Assembly (NCBI GenBank): GCA_036245805.1
Contig: BTRK01000003.1
Location: 682,001 to 746,000, forward strand
DNA from: Pristionchus mayeri
Taxonomy: Eukaryota > Nematoda > Chromadorea > Rhabditida > Neodiplogasteridae
Direction of reading: 5' to 3'
Length of the DNA stretch: 64,000 bases
Below the pieces are notes generated by a model that searched no databases, was not told the origin of the DNA, and was given only the letters and a program-made list of their open reading frames with translations. The translations under genes and the position numbers were made by a program. This document shows positions 10,964-22,412 of the stretch, piece after piece (positions within the stretch are counted from its first letter, which is position 1; each line of letters opens with the position of its first letter).

Positions 10964-11230
10964 ATGACGGATGTAACTTCTCAATTTCGACTAAAAGATC
11001 TACAGGTATAACTTTGAATTCAGAACTTTTTGCATACTCTCATATCCGAACCACCAATCATCTGTTATGTTGAGAAGTCGAACTGTCGACATAGAGGAAT
11101 CGAGAGAGTGACCATTCAGTTTTGTTAATAATGTCTCTTTGTTATTTCTTTGTTGCAGGCGGACATCGATCACAATTTCGCTGCTGTGCTTATACTACGC
11201 GAGTTGCCAAGAATGAGAAAGGATGAGTGA
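10964..11230 (+). pseudogene. First two exons of shattered TM-PDZ paralog 5
   Basis: ATG 10964 opens a 14-codon exon (MTDVTSQFRLKDLQ) with donor GTATAAC, the usual size of first exons in this family. Exon 2 starts at 11159 after TTGTTGCAG and encodes ADIDHNFAAV...RMRKDE followed by TGA at 11228. The pair lies in the palindrome spacer about 670 bp after paralog 3, as paralog 2 follows paralog 1 by 556 bp. Its later exons are found inverted at 14363-14525 and at 16076-16236, so I assign all to one broken gene. Confidence 0.5.
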
Positions 11231-11724
11231 TTGACCTCTCCCAATAGTTACTTTCTCCTATTTTCTCACATCAACTCAACGATCAAAAATCTGCTCTGTC
11301 ATCATTTGCATTAAAACTGAATTGGTTACTTGGCCCATGTTTACAGATCAGAGAGAGCTCTTAGTCGTATCTCTCTTACCGACGGAGCAAACAAAACACG
11401 ATGGGAACTGGATGACCCTACACGTATATGGGGAAATCGAGAAATATTCGGCAGTAAACGAAATAGGTTTTGGGCTTCCCAAGCATTGCGAAAAAATATG
11501 AGTATTTCTGGAAACTTTGCGAACACTTTAACATGGCCTTGTCAGAAGTTTAGGCCATTCAACTGCGTATTCCTTGAAAAAAAAATTGCGCATAATTGAT
11601 CCGAAGAGAGTTGGATAAAGATACAGCTCGAATCATTAATAATGCAAGACATATATCATACAGGTGCTGAAGTAATACAAGATAAAATTGAATATTCGTA
11701 ACGTGTTTAACAAGTTAAAGTCGA

Positions 11725-12206
11725 TCACTTCTTGCTTCTTACAATCATCTCGACCTCGTTCTTTCTCGTCTTCATCAGCTGCGTGACAACTCGAGATTCG
11801 ATCGAGAAGAGATCGACTCCGTTGACGCGCAGAATATCGTCTCCCACCTTCAATTTGTGCATGAGTCGGATCATAATTATATTAAATGGAAACAGGTGAA
11901 CCAACCTTGAGGCCTTGAAGTTCCGCCTGACTACCAGGAGTAACCTGACATCGTTTATGAGTTTTAAAAATGTGTTGTTAACACCATTATGACTACAAGA
12001 ATGGCAGTCAGGCATTGGTATCTCACCTCGTTGATGGTACGCTTGAACGAGTATCCATTATCCTTGAAGCCATAGTACCCATCGACATTATTGAGGCAGA
12101 CCAGACGGGGTTCGGTATATTTCACGAAGAAAACGTCAAAACATTCGATTCCAATAACGATGACGTTGACGACTAGGGAGGAGAAGAATGATACCGTCAT
12201 GAATTG
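11725..12206 (-). CDS. TM-PDZ family paralog 4 (mirror copy of paralog 3)
   Basis: Exons 12206-12027, 11944-11906 and 11847-11725 encode the same residues as paralog 3. Upstream exons are absent because the palindrome arm ends at 12375, so if expressed it would lack any exon that paralog 3 takes from before 9645 (for example 9200-9286). Confidence 0.55.
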
Positions 12207-12232
12207 CTGCAAATTCAGGATTGCGATCATAC

Positions 12233-12344
12233 TAATGATGGCAAATCGGCGCGCGCTCTCCTCGTTTCACACGCTCTCTCGCCTGTCAGACATAGCGAGA
12301 GAGCGTGTGAAACGAGGAGAGCGCGAGCCGATTTGGCATCACTA
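12233..12344. mobile_element. 110-bp hairpin MITE, copy 3
   Basis: Mirror of the copy at 9676-9787, carried along in the right palindrome arm. Confidence 0.85.
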
Positions 12345-12375
12345 GATCATACCATGGTCGTTTATTTCTATACGT

Positions 12376-14078
12376 ATAGCACTCACGGAGACTACATCAA
12401 TTGATTGCTGGAAAGAGAAAACAAATCGACACAAGATATCAAAAGGCACACGAAGTTTACTGGAAAAGCGGCACTTATTGAAAGGCGATCCAAAATTAGC
12501 AGTGGAATACGTACAATGTTGTAAAGCTGCCAGGGCAATGTTAATAGAGGACATTCGGAGTAGAAAAGAAACGCAATTGTTAGAGGCGATCAGAAGTGGG
12601 AGGAGTATTGTAAGATTGACGAAAGAGAATGAACTAACAAGGAAACGAATGTTCTTCAAAGACCCAAATACAGGCACAGCTTCTCAAGAATACACTGAAC
12701 GTACGGTCACACAATTCTTCGAGAGTCTATATACTCCAAAAGTGCCTCTTCCATTCGCTATCACGCCGTCAACAGAGCCTATCCTGCCTTTCTTCAGAGA
12801 AGAAATCTCGTATGCAATACAAAGTCTCCGAATCAATCGAATCTTTCGAAAATTCTCAATCGAATCCTCCCACTGCTAGAACAGGCAGAAGATACCAGCC
12901 AAGCAGGGTTCAGACCTGGATACTCGACTGTTGATCACATTCACTCCATCAATCAACTTATCGAGAGAACCACCGAGTACAAAATACCCATTCACTTGGC
13001 ACTGATAGATTTCAAGAAAGCGTTTGATAGCGTTGAATGGCCAGCCGTTTGGCAAGCTCTCCAAACCCAAGGAATCCATTCACGTTTGATCGATGTGCTT
13101 CGAAGATTCTATGAAGGAACAAATACCCGAATTCAAGTAAACGAACGTGCGGTCGAAGTGAGAGTGAAGAGAGGAGTGAAACAGGGCGACACAATATCTC
13201 CGAAACTTTTCAACTGCGTCTTACGTATGGCTCTCGACAGCGTTGATTGGGATGGAGATGGGATGGCTATTGATGGAAAGCAGCTGACCACCTTATCATA
13301 CGCAGACGATGTCATTATTGTAGCGAAAAACAGAGTTGAACTGAGGAGAATGTTGACAAAAGTTATTCATGCGGCTGGAAGAGTTGGACTCGAAGTTCAC
13401 CCACGAAAATCCATCTTGCTGACTTCGAGTGCAACAAATAGAGAACAGATCGAAGTCGATGGAGGAATCTTTGAGTACAAAGATGGTGCGAAATATCTAG
13501 GAAGTTGGATCTCCCTCCCATTGGACCCCTCAATTGAAGTCAAACGCCGGATCCAGTGTGCTTGGCTCGCTTGGAGAAACATTGGCCATTTACTCAAACA
13601 CGCGACTGTCAACAGAGAGATAAGGAAACGCGCCTTCAACGCTTGTCTCATGTCGACCGTGCTTTATGGCTGCGAAGCTTGGACAATGAGAGAGTCAGAC
13701 AAACAAGTGCTGCGAGTTGCGCAGAGAAAAATGGAGAGGCGCATGATTGGAGTAACATGGATGGATCGATGGAGTAACGAACGAGTGCGAATGGAAACAG
13801 GAGTCGTTGACTGGGTAGAGGAAGCAACTAGACGAAAGATGAACTGGGCAAATAAGATCCGAAGAATGGACGAACGGTGGACAAGGAGGTTAACAACATG
13901 GATCCCTTACACCAGAGCTAACAGCAGAGGACAGGGAAGACCTCGGGAGAGATGGAGAAACGAGATAGCAAGAGGGAAGGGCAGGAAATGGTGGAGCTTA
14001 ACTGATGAAGAATGGACCACCTAAAGCCTGATCAGCGCAACTTTGCGACTCCTGATAAATATTCTGTATTCTGTATTC
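12376..14078 (+). mobile_element. LINE family B, 3' half (B2)
   Basis: Begins inside the coding sequence at TATAGCACTCACGGAG (codons for ALTE of the intact copy) and runs to the normal B tail of ATTCTGT repeats. The missing 5' half is the minus-strand fragment 15098-16075: the two halves meet at the same codon with at most one base lost. Confidence 0.9.
12391..14024 (+). pseudogene. Reverse transcriptase half of B2, internally deleted
   Basis: The frame covers the linker and RT. About 225 bp are deleted at 12832-12865 (after YAIQSLRI), removing the start of the RT fingers; a short local duplication (AATCGAATC) marks the scar. From about 12870 to 14024 the frame is open again with LIDFKKAFDSVEW, RGVKQGDTISPKLF, YADDVIIVAKN and the C-terminal VAQRKMERRMIGV block, nearly identical to the intact copy at 59707-62451. 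Confidence 0.85.
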
Positions 14079-14166
14079 TAGGTCGGATGAGAACTATGAC
14101 GTCAGGCCGACTGATTTATCAAACGCGGCATTTGACTTCATTGTTCTCATCCGTCCTGGTGCCTAG
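14079..14166. mobile_element. CRE-type hairpin MITE, copy 2
   Basis: Left arm CTAGGTCGGATGAGAACTAT then GACGTCA; right arm GTTCTCATCCGTCCTGGTGCC. Abuts the end of B2. Confidence 0.75.
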
Positions 14167-14362
14167 TATTGTGTAACCGGTACATCCCGTATTTAAGACT
14201 AGGCACGCGGGAGAGCACTGTCGCTCCAGTTTTCATTTTCTGGCTGAAAATTAATAATCTCGGCAGATATGTCATTACTTTCTAGGAAGTTAATCGTTGT
14301 CATCCTACGCATATAGAAAATCGTTGGCGTAAAATATTACCAGTTCACACATAAACAATCAC

Positions 14363-14525
14363 CTCTTCAATGATCTTCCCTTGAGTACCAATCCGAAACT
14401 CCCGTTGATCTTCCCTAAATACACCGATCTCTCCAGACTAGGAGGCGAATTGGAGTTTGAATAGAAATACACTGTAGCAAACACGACAGTGAAAAAGATG
14501 ATATGAGGCGAATCGCGAGAGAATC
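14363..14525 (-). pseudogene. Membrane/PDZ exon of shattered TM-PDZ paralog 5, inverted
   Basis: Read on the minus strand this matches exon 3 of paralog 2: a helix region, then SNSPPSLERSVYLGKINGSF and GLVLKG before an ATTGAAGAG-GT donor. A one-base deletion in the last codons shifts the frame and the acceptor is lost. The intron beyond it (down to about 14260) aligns with the last intron of paralog 2 (ACTTTCTATATG..., GATTAACTTCCT, GTAATGACA). Orientation is opposite to its partner exon at 16076, as an inversion predicts. Confidence 0.75.
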
Positions 14526-14574
14526 GACCACGCCGCGGCGGTAGGATTCAAGTTTGCTCGATTCCGCTATAATT

Positions 14575-14760
14575 TTGGATATAAGTACTTCAAATGATGC
14601 TCTTTCAAACTGCGTCGTCAGAATTTTGATAACTTTCGTCATTGTCGGGATTCAGAAGGCCAAATTTGGCACTATCACTTTTCGACAGTTAAATCGCGCT
14701 CACTTAAATGATCATATTTCCATTTAAAATAAAGATAGGAGGCCGTTCTTTGTTTCATAT
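14575..14760 (+). repeat. Dispersed repeat R1, copy 2
   Basis: Same strand match to 8340-8530; lies inside the inverted segment. Confidence 0.6.
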
Positions 14761-15097
14761 GAAAGCTACCATCATGCTCTACAATCTTATCTAGACGATA
14801 TCATTCCTGGTCTTCATCATGGTGCAGGGCGGTCGGGCGGACCAAAAGTGGCGTAACTTTGGAAATCAAGAAAAGATCATGGGTTATCATGCTTAAGTTG
14901 TAGAGCATACATGTGCCTCATTTCTCACCAAAAATAAGGCAAATCGGAGTTGGAACAAAAAAAAGGGGCTCACTTTTGTACGGCGACCCCAAAATGTGTT
15001 CAGGACAAGAGTACTTCCGTAACCTCAATTGCCCTCATTTGGGCTCAAAATCGTTCAAACACTTCCAAAACAACATTATAAGTGTCTTCGCCCATAT

Positions 15098-16075
15098 TTG
15101 AATTGTAAGCTGCAGCCGCGTCTTGAGGTTCGCATATTTCCAGATCGCTCAGGATATGTGCATTCCTTCTGTATGCTTCCCTATCGAATTCCCATTTCTT
15201 CTTTCTGTCTTTCTGCCACCTCCGCATCCCTCCGAGATCCAATTGAATCCGTATCATTCGATGGTCGCTATCAAATTCGAACTTGTTGACAATTTGGCAG
15301 TTTGAGACAGGAGCTGATTGTGTTCCTAGTATAAAGTCTATTTGATGTTTGGTTGATCCGTTCGGACTGCGCCAGGTCCACCGTCTCGCCTTTCTCGATT
15401 TGAACCACGAGTTCCAAACTTTCATTCGATTCCGTATACATAATTCGACTATTCTCCTTCCTCTATCATTCATCTCTGCGTACGTGTAGTGTCCGACGAT
15501 CATCTCCACTCCTGCTTCTCTCTTGACACGAGCGTTGAGGTCACCGATGATGAAAGGACGGAATCCTTGCGGGCACGCTCTTATTGAGTTTTCTACTTGG
15601 TCGATGATCTGGTCGTATTGCTCATCAGTAGAAGCGGAAGTGGGGGCATAAACGACGACAAGATACAGTTTCAGTGTGGGCAGAGTGAGCAGCGCCACCC
15701 TGTCACTTACACCTGTAAACTTGATCGAACTAGCCAGTCTATCTCTGACCACGAAAGCGACACCTTTATGAGACTGGGTGCCACCACTATGGTACAGAGT
15801 TGAAGAAGAGAGGGGTAAGCATACCGTCCCTTCGCCCACGATTCTTGCCTCGGTGACACAGACGACGTCGTAGCGGAGTTTGGCCAGAGCTCGATCGAAC
15901 TCCTCTTGACGTGTCTTCGAAGAGAGTGAGCGGGCATTGATGTTGCCGATGATGAATGGTTGCCGGCAGCCCATAGCGGTGTTACGACCCCTGCCGCACC
16001 ACTGGCACTTGGGGAAGGACCTCCCGGTGGAGGGGACGGAGGAGGAAAGGCGAGCTCAGCCGCTCGTCGCCCGCG
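15098..16075 (-). mobile_element. LINE family B, 5' half (B3)
   Basis: Minus strand; contains the leader and codons 1 to about 301 of the B protein: MGCRQPFIIGNINARSL, VTEARIV, VVYAPTS, IIGDLNAR, IDFILG, FDSDHRMIR. It stops at ...AAAAYNS, exactly where B2 starts. Only a few residues differ from the intact copy (for example GGT versus GST, GTQ versus GPQ). Confidence 0.9.
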
Positions 16076-16236
16076 CTGCTGATGCGCAAGGCAAGCTGCG
16101 GAAGGGCGACGAGATTGTGAAAGTGAACGGGGACAATCTGACGAATGAATCCAGACCCGAGTTTATCCTAAAATCGTTCAAGAAGAATGCAGATGCAGTG
16201 AATTTGGTCGTGAGGAATGTGCTAGTTAGAGTTTGA
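16076..16236 (+). pseudogene. Last PDZ exon of shattered TM-PDZ paralog 5
   Basis: Begins abruptly at ADAQGKLRKGDEIVKVNGDN, lacking the first five or so codons that paralog 2 has (ITPGG), because the 5' end of the B element abuts here. The rest is nearly identical to paralog 2 and ends VLVRV-TGA. The 3' flank also aligns with that of paralog 2. Confidence 0.8.
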
Positions 16237-16274
16237 TTCCAGCTCGGAGCAATGATCTCTCTTTATATTGCATA

Positions 16275-16376
16275 CTAGTGATGCCAAATCGGCGCGCGCT
16301 CTCCTCGTTTCACACGCTCTCTCATCGGCCAGACAGAGCGAGAGAACGTGTGAAACGCGCCGATTTGGCATCACTA
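16275..16376. mobile_element. 110-bp hairpin MITE, copy 4
   Basis: CTAGTGATGCCAAATCGGCG left, complement right, slightly shortened right arm. Inserted in the 3' flank of paralog 5. Confidence 0.8.
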
Positions 16377-16765
16377 TTGCACACTATCTGCTAGAAACGC
16401 GAGAGAGTCAGACGATTGCTCCCAACTCGATTCAGTGGTCACAACTTGTCTTACTGTGCTCCTAATTTTCCCCAACGTTTTACTTAGAGTTTAAGCCGAA
16501 ATATGTTTTATATGATAATATTCAATCACATCTTTCTATGTTTTCCTATTTTTTCTGTAAACAATTTTTGTAAGATAATGTGTATACTAAAATTGATCCT
16601 TCATAATATGGTGATTGTGATTTTAGTCAGAACTTGAAATAGTGTCTCCGTGCAGGAACTACTGTGCATGCCCAATTTACTCTAAGTATACATGTCTTGT
16701 AAATAAGAATCACGAAATGTTTATCAGAGACAATATATTCATGCGATGTATCAGATCAGAGAGTG

Positions 16766-17023
16766 TTATCCCAAGATTTTTCGAGCCAGAAATATAAATC
16801 GTTTGCGACGACGAGTTGATCGAGGTGGAGAAGGTGGACGGGACTTTGAGGACGGAACAACACGGGAAGTCACACGATCAGCCGAATCCACACCGCTGAC
16901 TGTCACAGTCTCCGAGATTGATCCTACCGGAGAGACTAGAGTGATGAGGAGAAGGAAGACCAACGTACGAGAAAGGGACGACATTAGAGAAGGAAGAGTG
17001 GTGATATGGAATGTGCAGTTCAT
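16766..17023 (-). CDS. Candidate neuropeptide-like precursor
   Basis: A single minus-strand frame of 85 residues. From the internal Met (about 16984) the start is a strong signal peptide (MSSLSRTLVFLLLITLVSP). The C-terminus is a basic cleavage cluster RRRKR followed by FIFLARKILG and the stop; a final Gly after a basic site is the usual substrate for peptide amidation. TATAAA directly precedes the upstream ATG. These are standard precursor features, but the opposite strand is also open (16746-17030), there is no repeat of the peptide and no homologue I recognise. Confidence 0.4.
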   Translation of the reverse strand: MNCTFHITTLPSLMSSLSRTLVFLLLITLVSPVGSISETVTVSGVDSADRVTSRVVPSSKSRPPSPPRSTRRRKRFIFLARKILG

Positions 17024-17185
17024 TTTATAGGGAGAAAATCAATTAATTGTATTGCCTTGCTATGTTTGCATTCTTTCAAAATTAAAGAAATCATCCTTCA
17101 AAATTAAAGAAATCAAGACATTTAGAGAAAAATGAATGAAGAATTTACGGAATTTCGAGCGGTGCATATGAGAGGACTTACCTCA

Positions 17186-17645
17186 GGCCGTACAGCAAAA
17201 AATGAAATTTCAAATAAAAATTGCCCAAGGTGTTACTTTTCACGTAGAGTTCGAAAATCGACCTTAGAAAGCCGTATCTCTCATCCCTCATTTGTAACTT
17301 TTCACGGGGAATCGAATGAACATACTTAAAAATACACCCCGGAAAAACTGTTTTCACAATACAAATTTTAATAATTCAAACTGCCTCAACTTTTTTTCTA
17401 GATGAGCTAGCCGTACACTTCCAACAGCAGAAATGCTTATCTCGTCGAGCTCTTTAAGCATCACTATAAATGTACGGGGTTTGGATGAGCCGTTCAAAAA
17501 TTACAAAAACCGACAGCTCAAGTTCAGCGCGGAACAACAAATGAGGGGTGAGAGATACGGCTTTCTAAGGTCGATTTTCGAACTCTACGTGAAAAGTTAC
17601 ACCTTGGGCAATTTTTATTTGAAATTTCATTTTTTGCTGTGCGGT
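17186..17645. repeat. Inverted-repeat element, arms about 108 bp
   Basis: 17186-17294 and 17538-17645 are inverted copies (shared words TTACTTTTCACGTAGAGTTC and GAGAGATACGG in complement). One arm is also related to the 3' end of the TM-PDZ gene at 44550-45235. Confidence 0.7.
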
Positions 17646-18206
17646 TCATAGGTAGAATTGCTCAATTCTCTCAGATAGTCACTCATATGTAATTACATCA
17701 ATAATGCATAAAGTCGATCAAATTCGCGGGAAAAAATAGTCATTTCAGCAGATGTACCCAAAATATACTTTCATATTTTTTTCTGCTTATCGAGTATTAT
17801 TCTAATATGGAGCCGTTCGCTTAAGATTCGAACAAGGACTGGTACATCAAAACGGTGGTCACATTCATTTTGCTCGAAGAATCGCCGCTGGCTCCTCGAA
17901 GGCGTCTCGTCCAAAACACGTCATGGAAGACGTAGTTCACAAATGTTTTTAAAATACGTGAACAAAGTTTCCTGGGTAGAATTGCATGCTAATTACGCCT
18001 ACAAACAAACACACACACACACATTTATTCACGAATCATGATATGGTCCTGTTGAAAGATGGTATCGTTCCATGCATCAGAATCCCTTCTTCCCAGTTGA
18101 CTCAGATTACGCCTAATTGATCAAAAACAATCACGACTCGTCATTTCATCAAATGCACCCAAAAAATACTTTCATATCTATTTATCAAGTGTTATTCGAA
18201 TATATC

Positions 18207-19185
18207 AGGTTGGCGGGAAAGTCTTTGTCCATGGTTTTGTTTTAACACTGCTCGTCGCAAGTGTGCTTTGGCGTTCTGGGAGACCTGAGCAGTCTGGGAG
18301 ACCTCGTTAGTTACATTTTGAGACTTTGAAGAAAGCTGCCTAAACGGACCCATTTACATGTGCCCGTAAAATGTCTATTACACTTAGAGGACACCATAGC
18401 GTTGTCAAGGAACGCTAGAGATTTCTTGGAAATAGGAAATATATCGGTCGATTCATACCCTATGAACTGATCCAAGCCAGGCATAACCGTCGAGCCGTTT
18501 TTTTTTTTACTTTTCTCACTCTCCGAGGTGGGGGTCGATGGCTGAAACGGCTCGAAACGGGGAATGAGAAGTGGGTCCTCTACGATAACAACCACATCAG
18601 AGCCCAGTTGGTTGGAGAAGGATGGGATCCACATGGTGTCCCCAAACTTGACCTGCACCCCGACAAAAACACGCTGCTAATGTGGTGGGGAGTGGATGTC
18701 GTTATCTACTCGGAGCTACTCCCTAAGGGAATGGTAATTACCGGGGCCAAGTACGTCACACAACTACAGAGTTTGAAGTTGGAAGTCGATCGTTCAAAGC
18801 TAAACAACAAGAAAGTATCTAATCAGAAAAATGACCCCTCCCAAGGACTCCAATCAAGTCAAGCAGGAACTGGCTGGATATAGATGGATGGTTCTCCCGC
18901 AACCCCCATATTCTCCTGACTAGGCTCTATCTGATTACTGTCTCTTCGCAAACCTGGCCCTTGTTCTTATAGATTGAGTGTTCAATTACCGTGGAAGTCT
19001 CGAGTTTGATCTCAAGCAATTCTTTGATTCGCGCCCTGGCTGGTTCTAAAGGGAGGGGATCCATACATTGCAGGTACGTTGTGCACATATTGTCAATAAT
19101 GAGGGCATGTATATTTGAACTCATGCTTTTCCTTTCTCTAAGAAATAAGTTTTTGAAAAATGGACAAAGATTTTCCCGCCAACCT
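18207..19185 (+). mobile_element. Degenerate mariner transposon
   Basis: Terminal inverted repeats AGGTTGGCGGGAAAGTCTTT and its complement, flanked by TA-rich ends. Inside, plus-strand fragments of a mariner transposase remain in shifting frames: WVLYDNNHIRAQ, ...MWWGVDVVIYSELL, then PPYSPD (the catalytic region) and FFDSRPGWF...EGI. The N-terminal third is largely missing. A CA microsatellite lies just outside at 18009-18023. Confidence 0.8.
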
Positions 19186-19536
19186 AATACAATGGAGAAA
19201 TGAGAGGAAGGATAATGAAGGGGATTAATATTTTTCTTTTTTTCCTAAACATTCTTGACTCTGGCCCAGAATCCGCATTTGCGTGACAGTGAGTTGACAA
19301 CTTTGATTATTTGAACCGTATGAATTATCATTCATAAAACCTTAACAACGACGATTATGAATTGTAATTAATAATTATCTTGTTCGAATACGAAATATCA
19401 CGCCTTTCACGAGAGAATTCTAGAATCTTGGGAATGGATGGAAAATCGTGAATTGAGTTCTGGCCGGTTTTGGTCATCCTGAGGCATGCCTGAGTGCCCC
19501 CTGAAGTTTCATTGTTCAGACTTCATTTTGGAGCTC

Positions 19537-22412
19537 CTGGTCCTCAACGCTAGTCGCGAGCGGTGGGGTGCGCACTCCGTCCCCCCGTCTCCCCCTCGGC
19601 CAGTCTCCCTCTCCCAGCAGCTTTGGCAAGCGGGAGTTGTAAGCCACCTCGATGGGTCGTCCATTCTACGTCGGCACGCTGAACACCCGGACACTCGCGC
19701 CACGAGAGAAGCTTCAAGAGATCGAGCTTGCCCTCTCCCAGATCAAGTGGGACGTTGTTGCTGTGCAAGAAGCGAGGATTGTGGGTTGTGCCTCCTTCAA
19801 TCTTACGTCTTCAGGCATAGTCCTATTCCACTCGGGAGGTTCCACCGCCCACCATGGTGTGGCATTCCTCATCCGTGCCCACCTCGCAAGAGAAGCTGTG
19901 TTCCAAGGCCTCTCCGATCGACTCGCCACTCTGCTCCTTCCCAACCATCGTCTCTTCCTCGTCTGCGCGTATGCGCCAACATCAGCCTACGATGAGACGG
20001 ACTACGATGACTTCATGGACAAGGTCGAGACCGCTCTGCAGAGTGCGCCAAGAGGATACATGCCAGTCCTGGTCGGGGATATGAACTGTCGAGTTGCACG
20101 CGAGCCAGGCAATGAAAGATTTGTCGGCAAGTACGCATCTCCGACCCCGAACTCACGTGGGCGGACCTTCACAGAAGTTTGCGTGAGAAACCGGCTGCGC
20201 ATCCAAAACACATTTCCCGAGAGAAGACACGGCAGGATATGGACCTGGCGGTCACCAAACGGCTCAACTTTTCACCAGATGGACTTCGTTGCAACGCCTG
20301 TATCGGCGAGAGTTGTCAACTGTGGTGTTGTTGGTCGCTTTGAGTTTGACTCCGATCATCGCCTTGTCCGACTATGCCTCTCCCTCCCCAACAAGATGCG
20401 GAAGCAACGATGCAAGAAGCGGTTGGAATTCGATAAAACCGCGTTCACTGCAAATGCAAATCTCCTTGCTTCCCTGCACCTTGCCCGTCCAACCTCAGCC
20501 ATTGACGCCTATCACAAGATTCAAGCGTTTACGAAGACTGCGGCAAGCAACTGTTGGCGAGATCGGCACTCCCCTCCATGGATATCTCGCGAAACCCGAA
20601 ATCTTCTGGCCCAGCGACACCTTCTCCGATCCAATCCGCAATCCAACGTAGCCCACTCCGTCACATGCCGAGCTGCCCGAATGAGTCTCTCGAACGACAT
20701 CAGAAGGAGAAAAGAATCACAAGCAAGGCAAGCTGCAATAATGGGTAGAAGCATTGTCAAGTCAATGCTCAACTTGCAATCATCCCGAAAGAGACTACTA
20801 GTCCCCGACGCAGTTACTGGTGCTCTCTCACAAGAAGCAACAAAGCTCGCCGTCCGTACTTTCTTCGAGGAACTCTACAATGCTACAGTTGAAATGCCAC
20901 TGACGATCCCTCCTCATCCGCCTTTCCCTCTTCCACCCTTCCGAATCGATGAGACAGGAGATGCGCTTTCTCGCCTCAAATGCGGACATTCGCCCGGTTC
21001 CGATTCAATTCTGCCCGATATGCTGTACCTCTCTCGAGATCACCTCGCCCCAGTGCTCGCGGACTTGCTCAACCACCTAACAGCCGGTGACTCAGTGCCC
21101 CAAGATTTAAAGGTGACCCTACAAACATCAGCAACTTCAGACCTATCTCGCTGCTTACCGTAACCCTGAAGGCTGCAACCCGTGTGATCTTGAGAAGAAT
21201 GGAGAAATCGCTTGAAGAGACTGAGTCCTCCACCCAAACTGGCTTTCGGAAAGGGCGCAGTACCCTCAATAACCTACACGCTGTAAAGCAAGTAGCAGAG
21301 CGTGCCCACGAGTACGGTATTCCGTTGTATCTCGGTTTCGTGGACTTCCGTAAGGCATTCGATTGTGTGGAGTGGAGTGCGGTATGGCAATCCCTATGGA
21401 TATCTGGGGTCCATCCTACCCTCATCCACCTCCTCCGCCGCCTCTACGAGTCCTCGACAACCCTCATCCGAGTCAACGAGGATCTCGTCCCAGTCAGAAT
21501 CAGAAGAGGAGTTCGTCAAGGCGACACCCTTTCCCCTCGCTTGTTCAACGTAGTCCTTCGATCAGCAATGAATGACATCGATTGGGAGAATGATGGACTC
21601 AAGATTGATGGGAGAAACCTAAGCCACCTTGAGTACGCGGATGACATCGTCCTAATTGCAAAATCAAGGCCTGAACTGAAGCGAATGTTGAGGAAGCTAA
21701 TGGAGGCATGCTCACGCGTCGGTCTAGAAGTAAATGCTTCCAAAACCGTTCTTCTCACATCGTGTAGCACCACTCGAGCACCCATTACAATTGACAATCT
21801 GGCATTCAACTTTGTCCCTTCCACTACATATCTTGGTGGGAGAATCTCGCTCCCCCTCGATCACTCGGATGAAATTGAGCACCGGATACGCCTGGGATGG
21901 CTCGCTTGGTCCAAGCTCTCTACTCTGCTCTCTTCTCGCCTGCTTCCTATGAAGACTAAGAGGAGACTCTTCGAAAGTTGTATCTCTTCAACAGTGCTTT
22001 ACGGGTCAGAAGTCTGGGCGCTGCGAGCCAGTGAAAAGGAACGGCTTAGTGTGACTCAAAGAAAAATGGAGCGAAAAATGTTGGGCATAACACTGATGGA
22101 TCGATGGAGAAACGAGAATGTGCGCAATGCGACGAAAGTGCGGGATTGGAACAAAGAAGCGCTGAAAAGGAAAGCTCAGTGGGCGTTGAAGATTAGGAGA
22201 ATGGAGCTAGATGAGTGGACCAGAGCGACTACGGTATGGATCCCCTACAACAGGAGCCGTCCCCAGGGTCAGCCGAGAACGCGTTGGCGAGATGACCTCA
22301 GAAGAACAATTGGCCCCCACTGGTGGTCTGCAACGACCGACGAATTCCGACCTATCCTCACCTAGCGTTAACGCTTGAAGTGATAAATATTGATTGATTG
22401 ATTGATTGATTG
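19537..22412 (+). mobile_element. LINE family A, copy A2
   Basis: Full-length structure with leader, coding region and (TTGA)n tail at 22391-22412. The word TTGGAGCTC occurs at 19528-19536 and 22410-22418, a 9-bp target-site duplication inside the foldback element. Confidence 0.9.
19652..22365 (+). pseudogene. Endonuclease-reverse transcriptase of A2, one deletion
   Basis: Frame 19652-21163 encodes the endonuclease (MGRPFYVGTLNTRTL, VQEARIV, CAYAPTS, VGDMNCR, FDSDHRLV) and linker. At about 21112 a small deletion plus frame change removes some eleven codons equivalent to VEAVVSLLHKK of A1. The frame resumes and is open to 22365 with FRKAFDCVEW, RRGVRQGDTLSPRLF, YADDIVLIAKS and the C-terminal domain ending FRPILT. 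Only this lesion is visible. Confidence 0.85.

Larger units (their letters stand above)
11278..12375 (-). repeat. Right arm of 1.1-kb palindrome
   Basis: Inverted copy of 9645-10742. Homology stops at exactly 12375, and the next base begins the 3' half of a family B LINE; the palindrome edge and the LINE breakpoint are the same position. Confidence 0.9.

Noticed and set aside
9675..12345. Frames of 84 codons reading through the hairpin MITE
   Set aside because: They consist of hairpin stem sequence plus the antisense of the PDZ exons.
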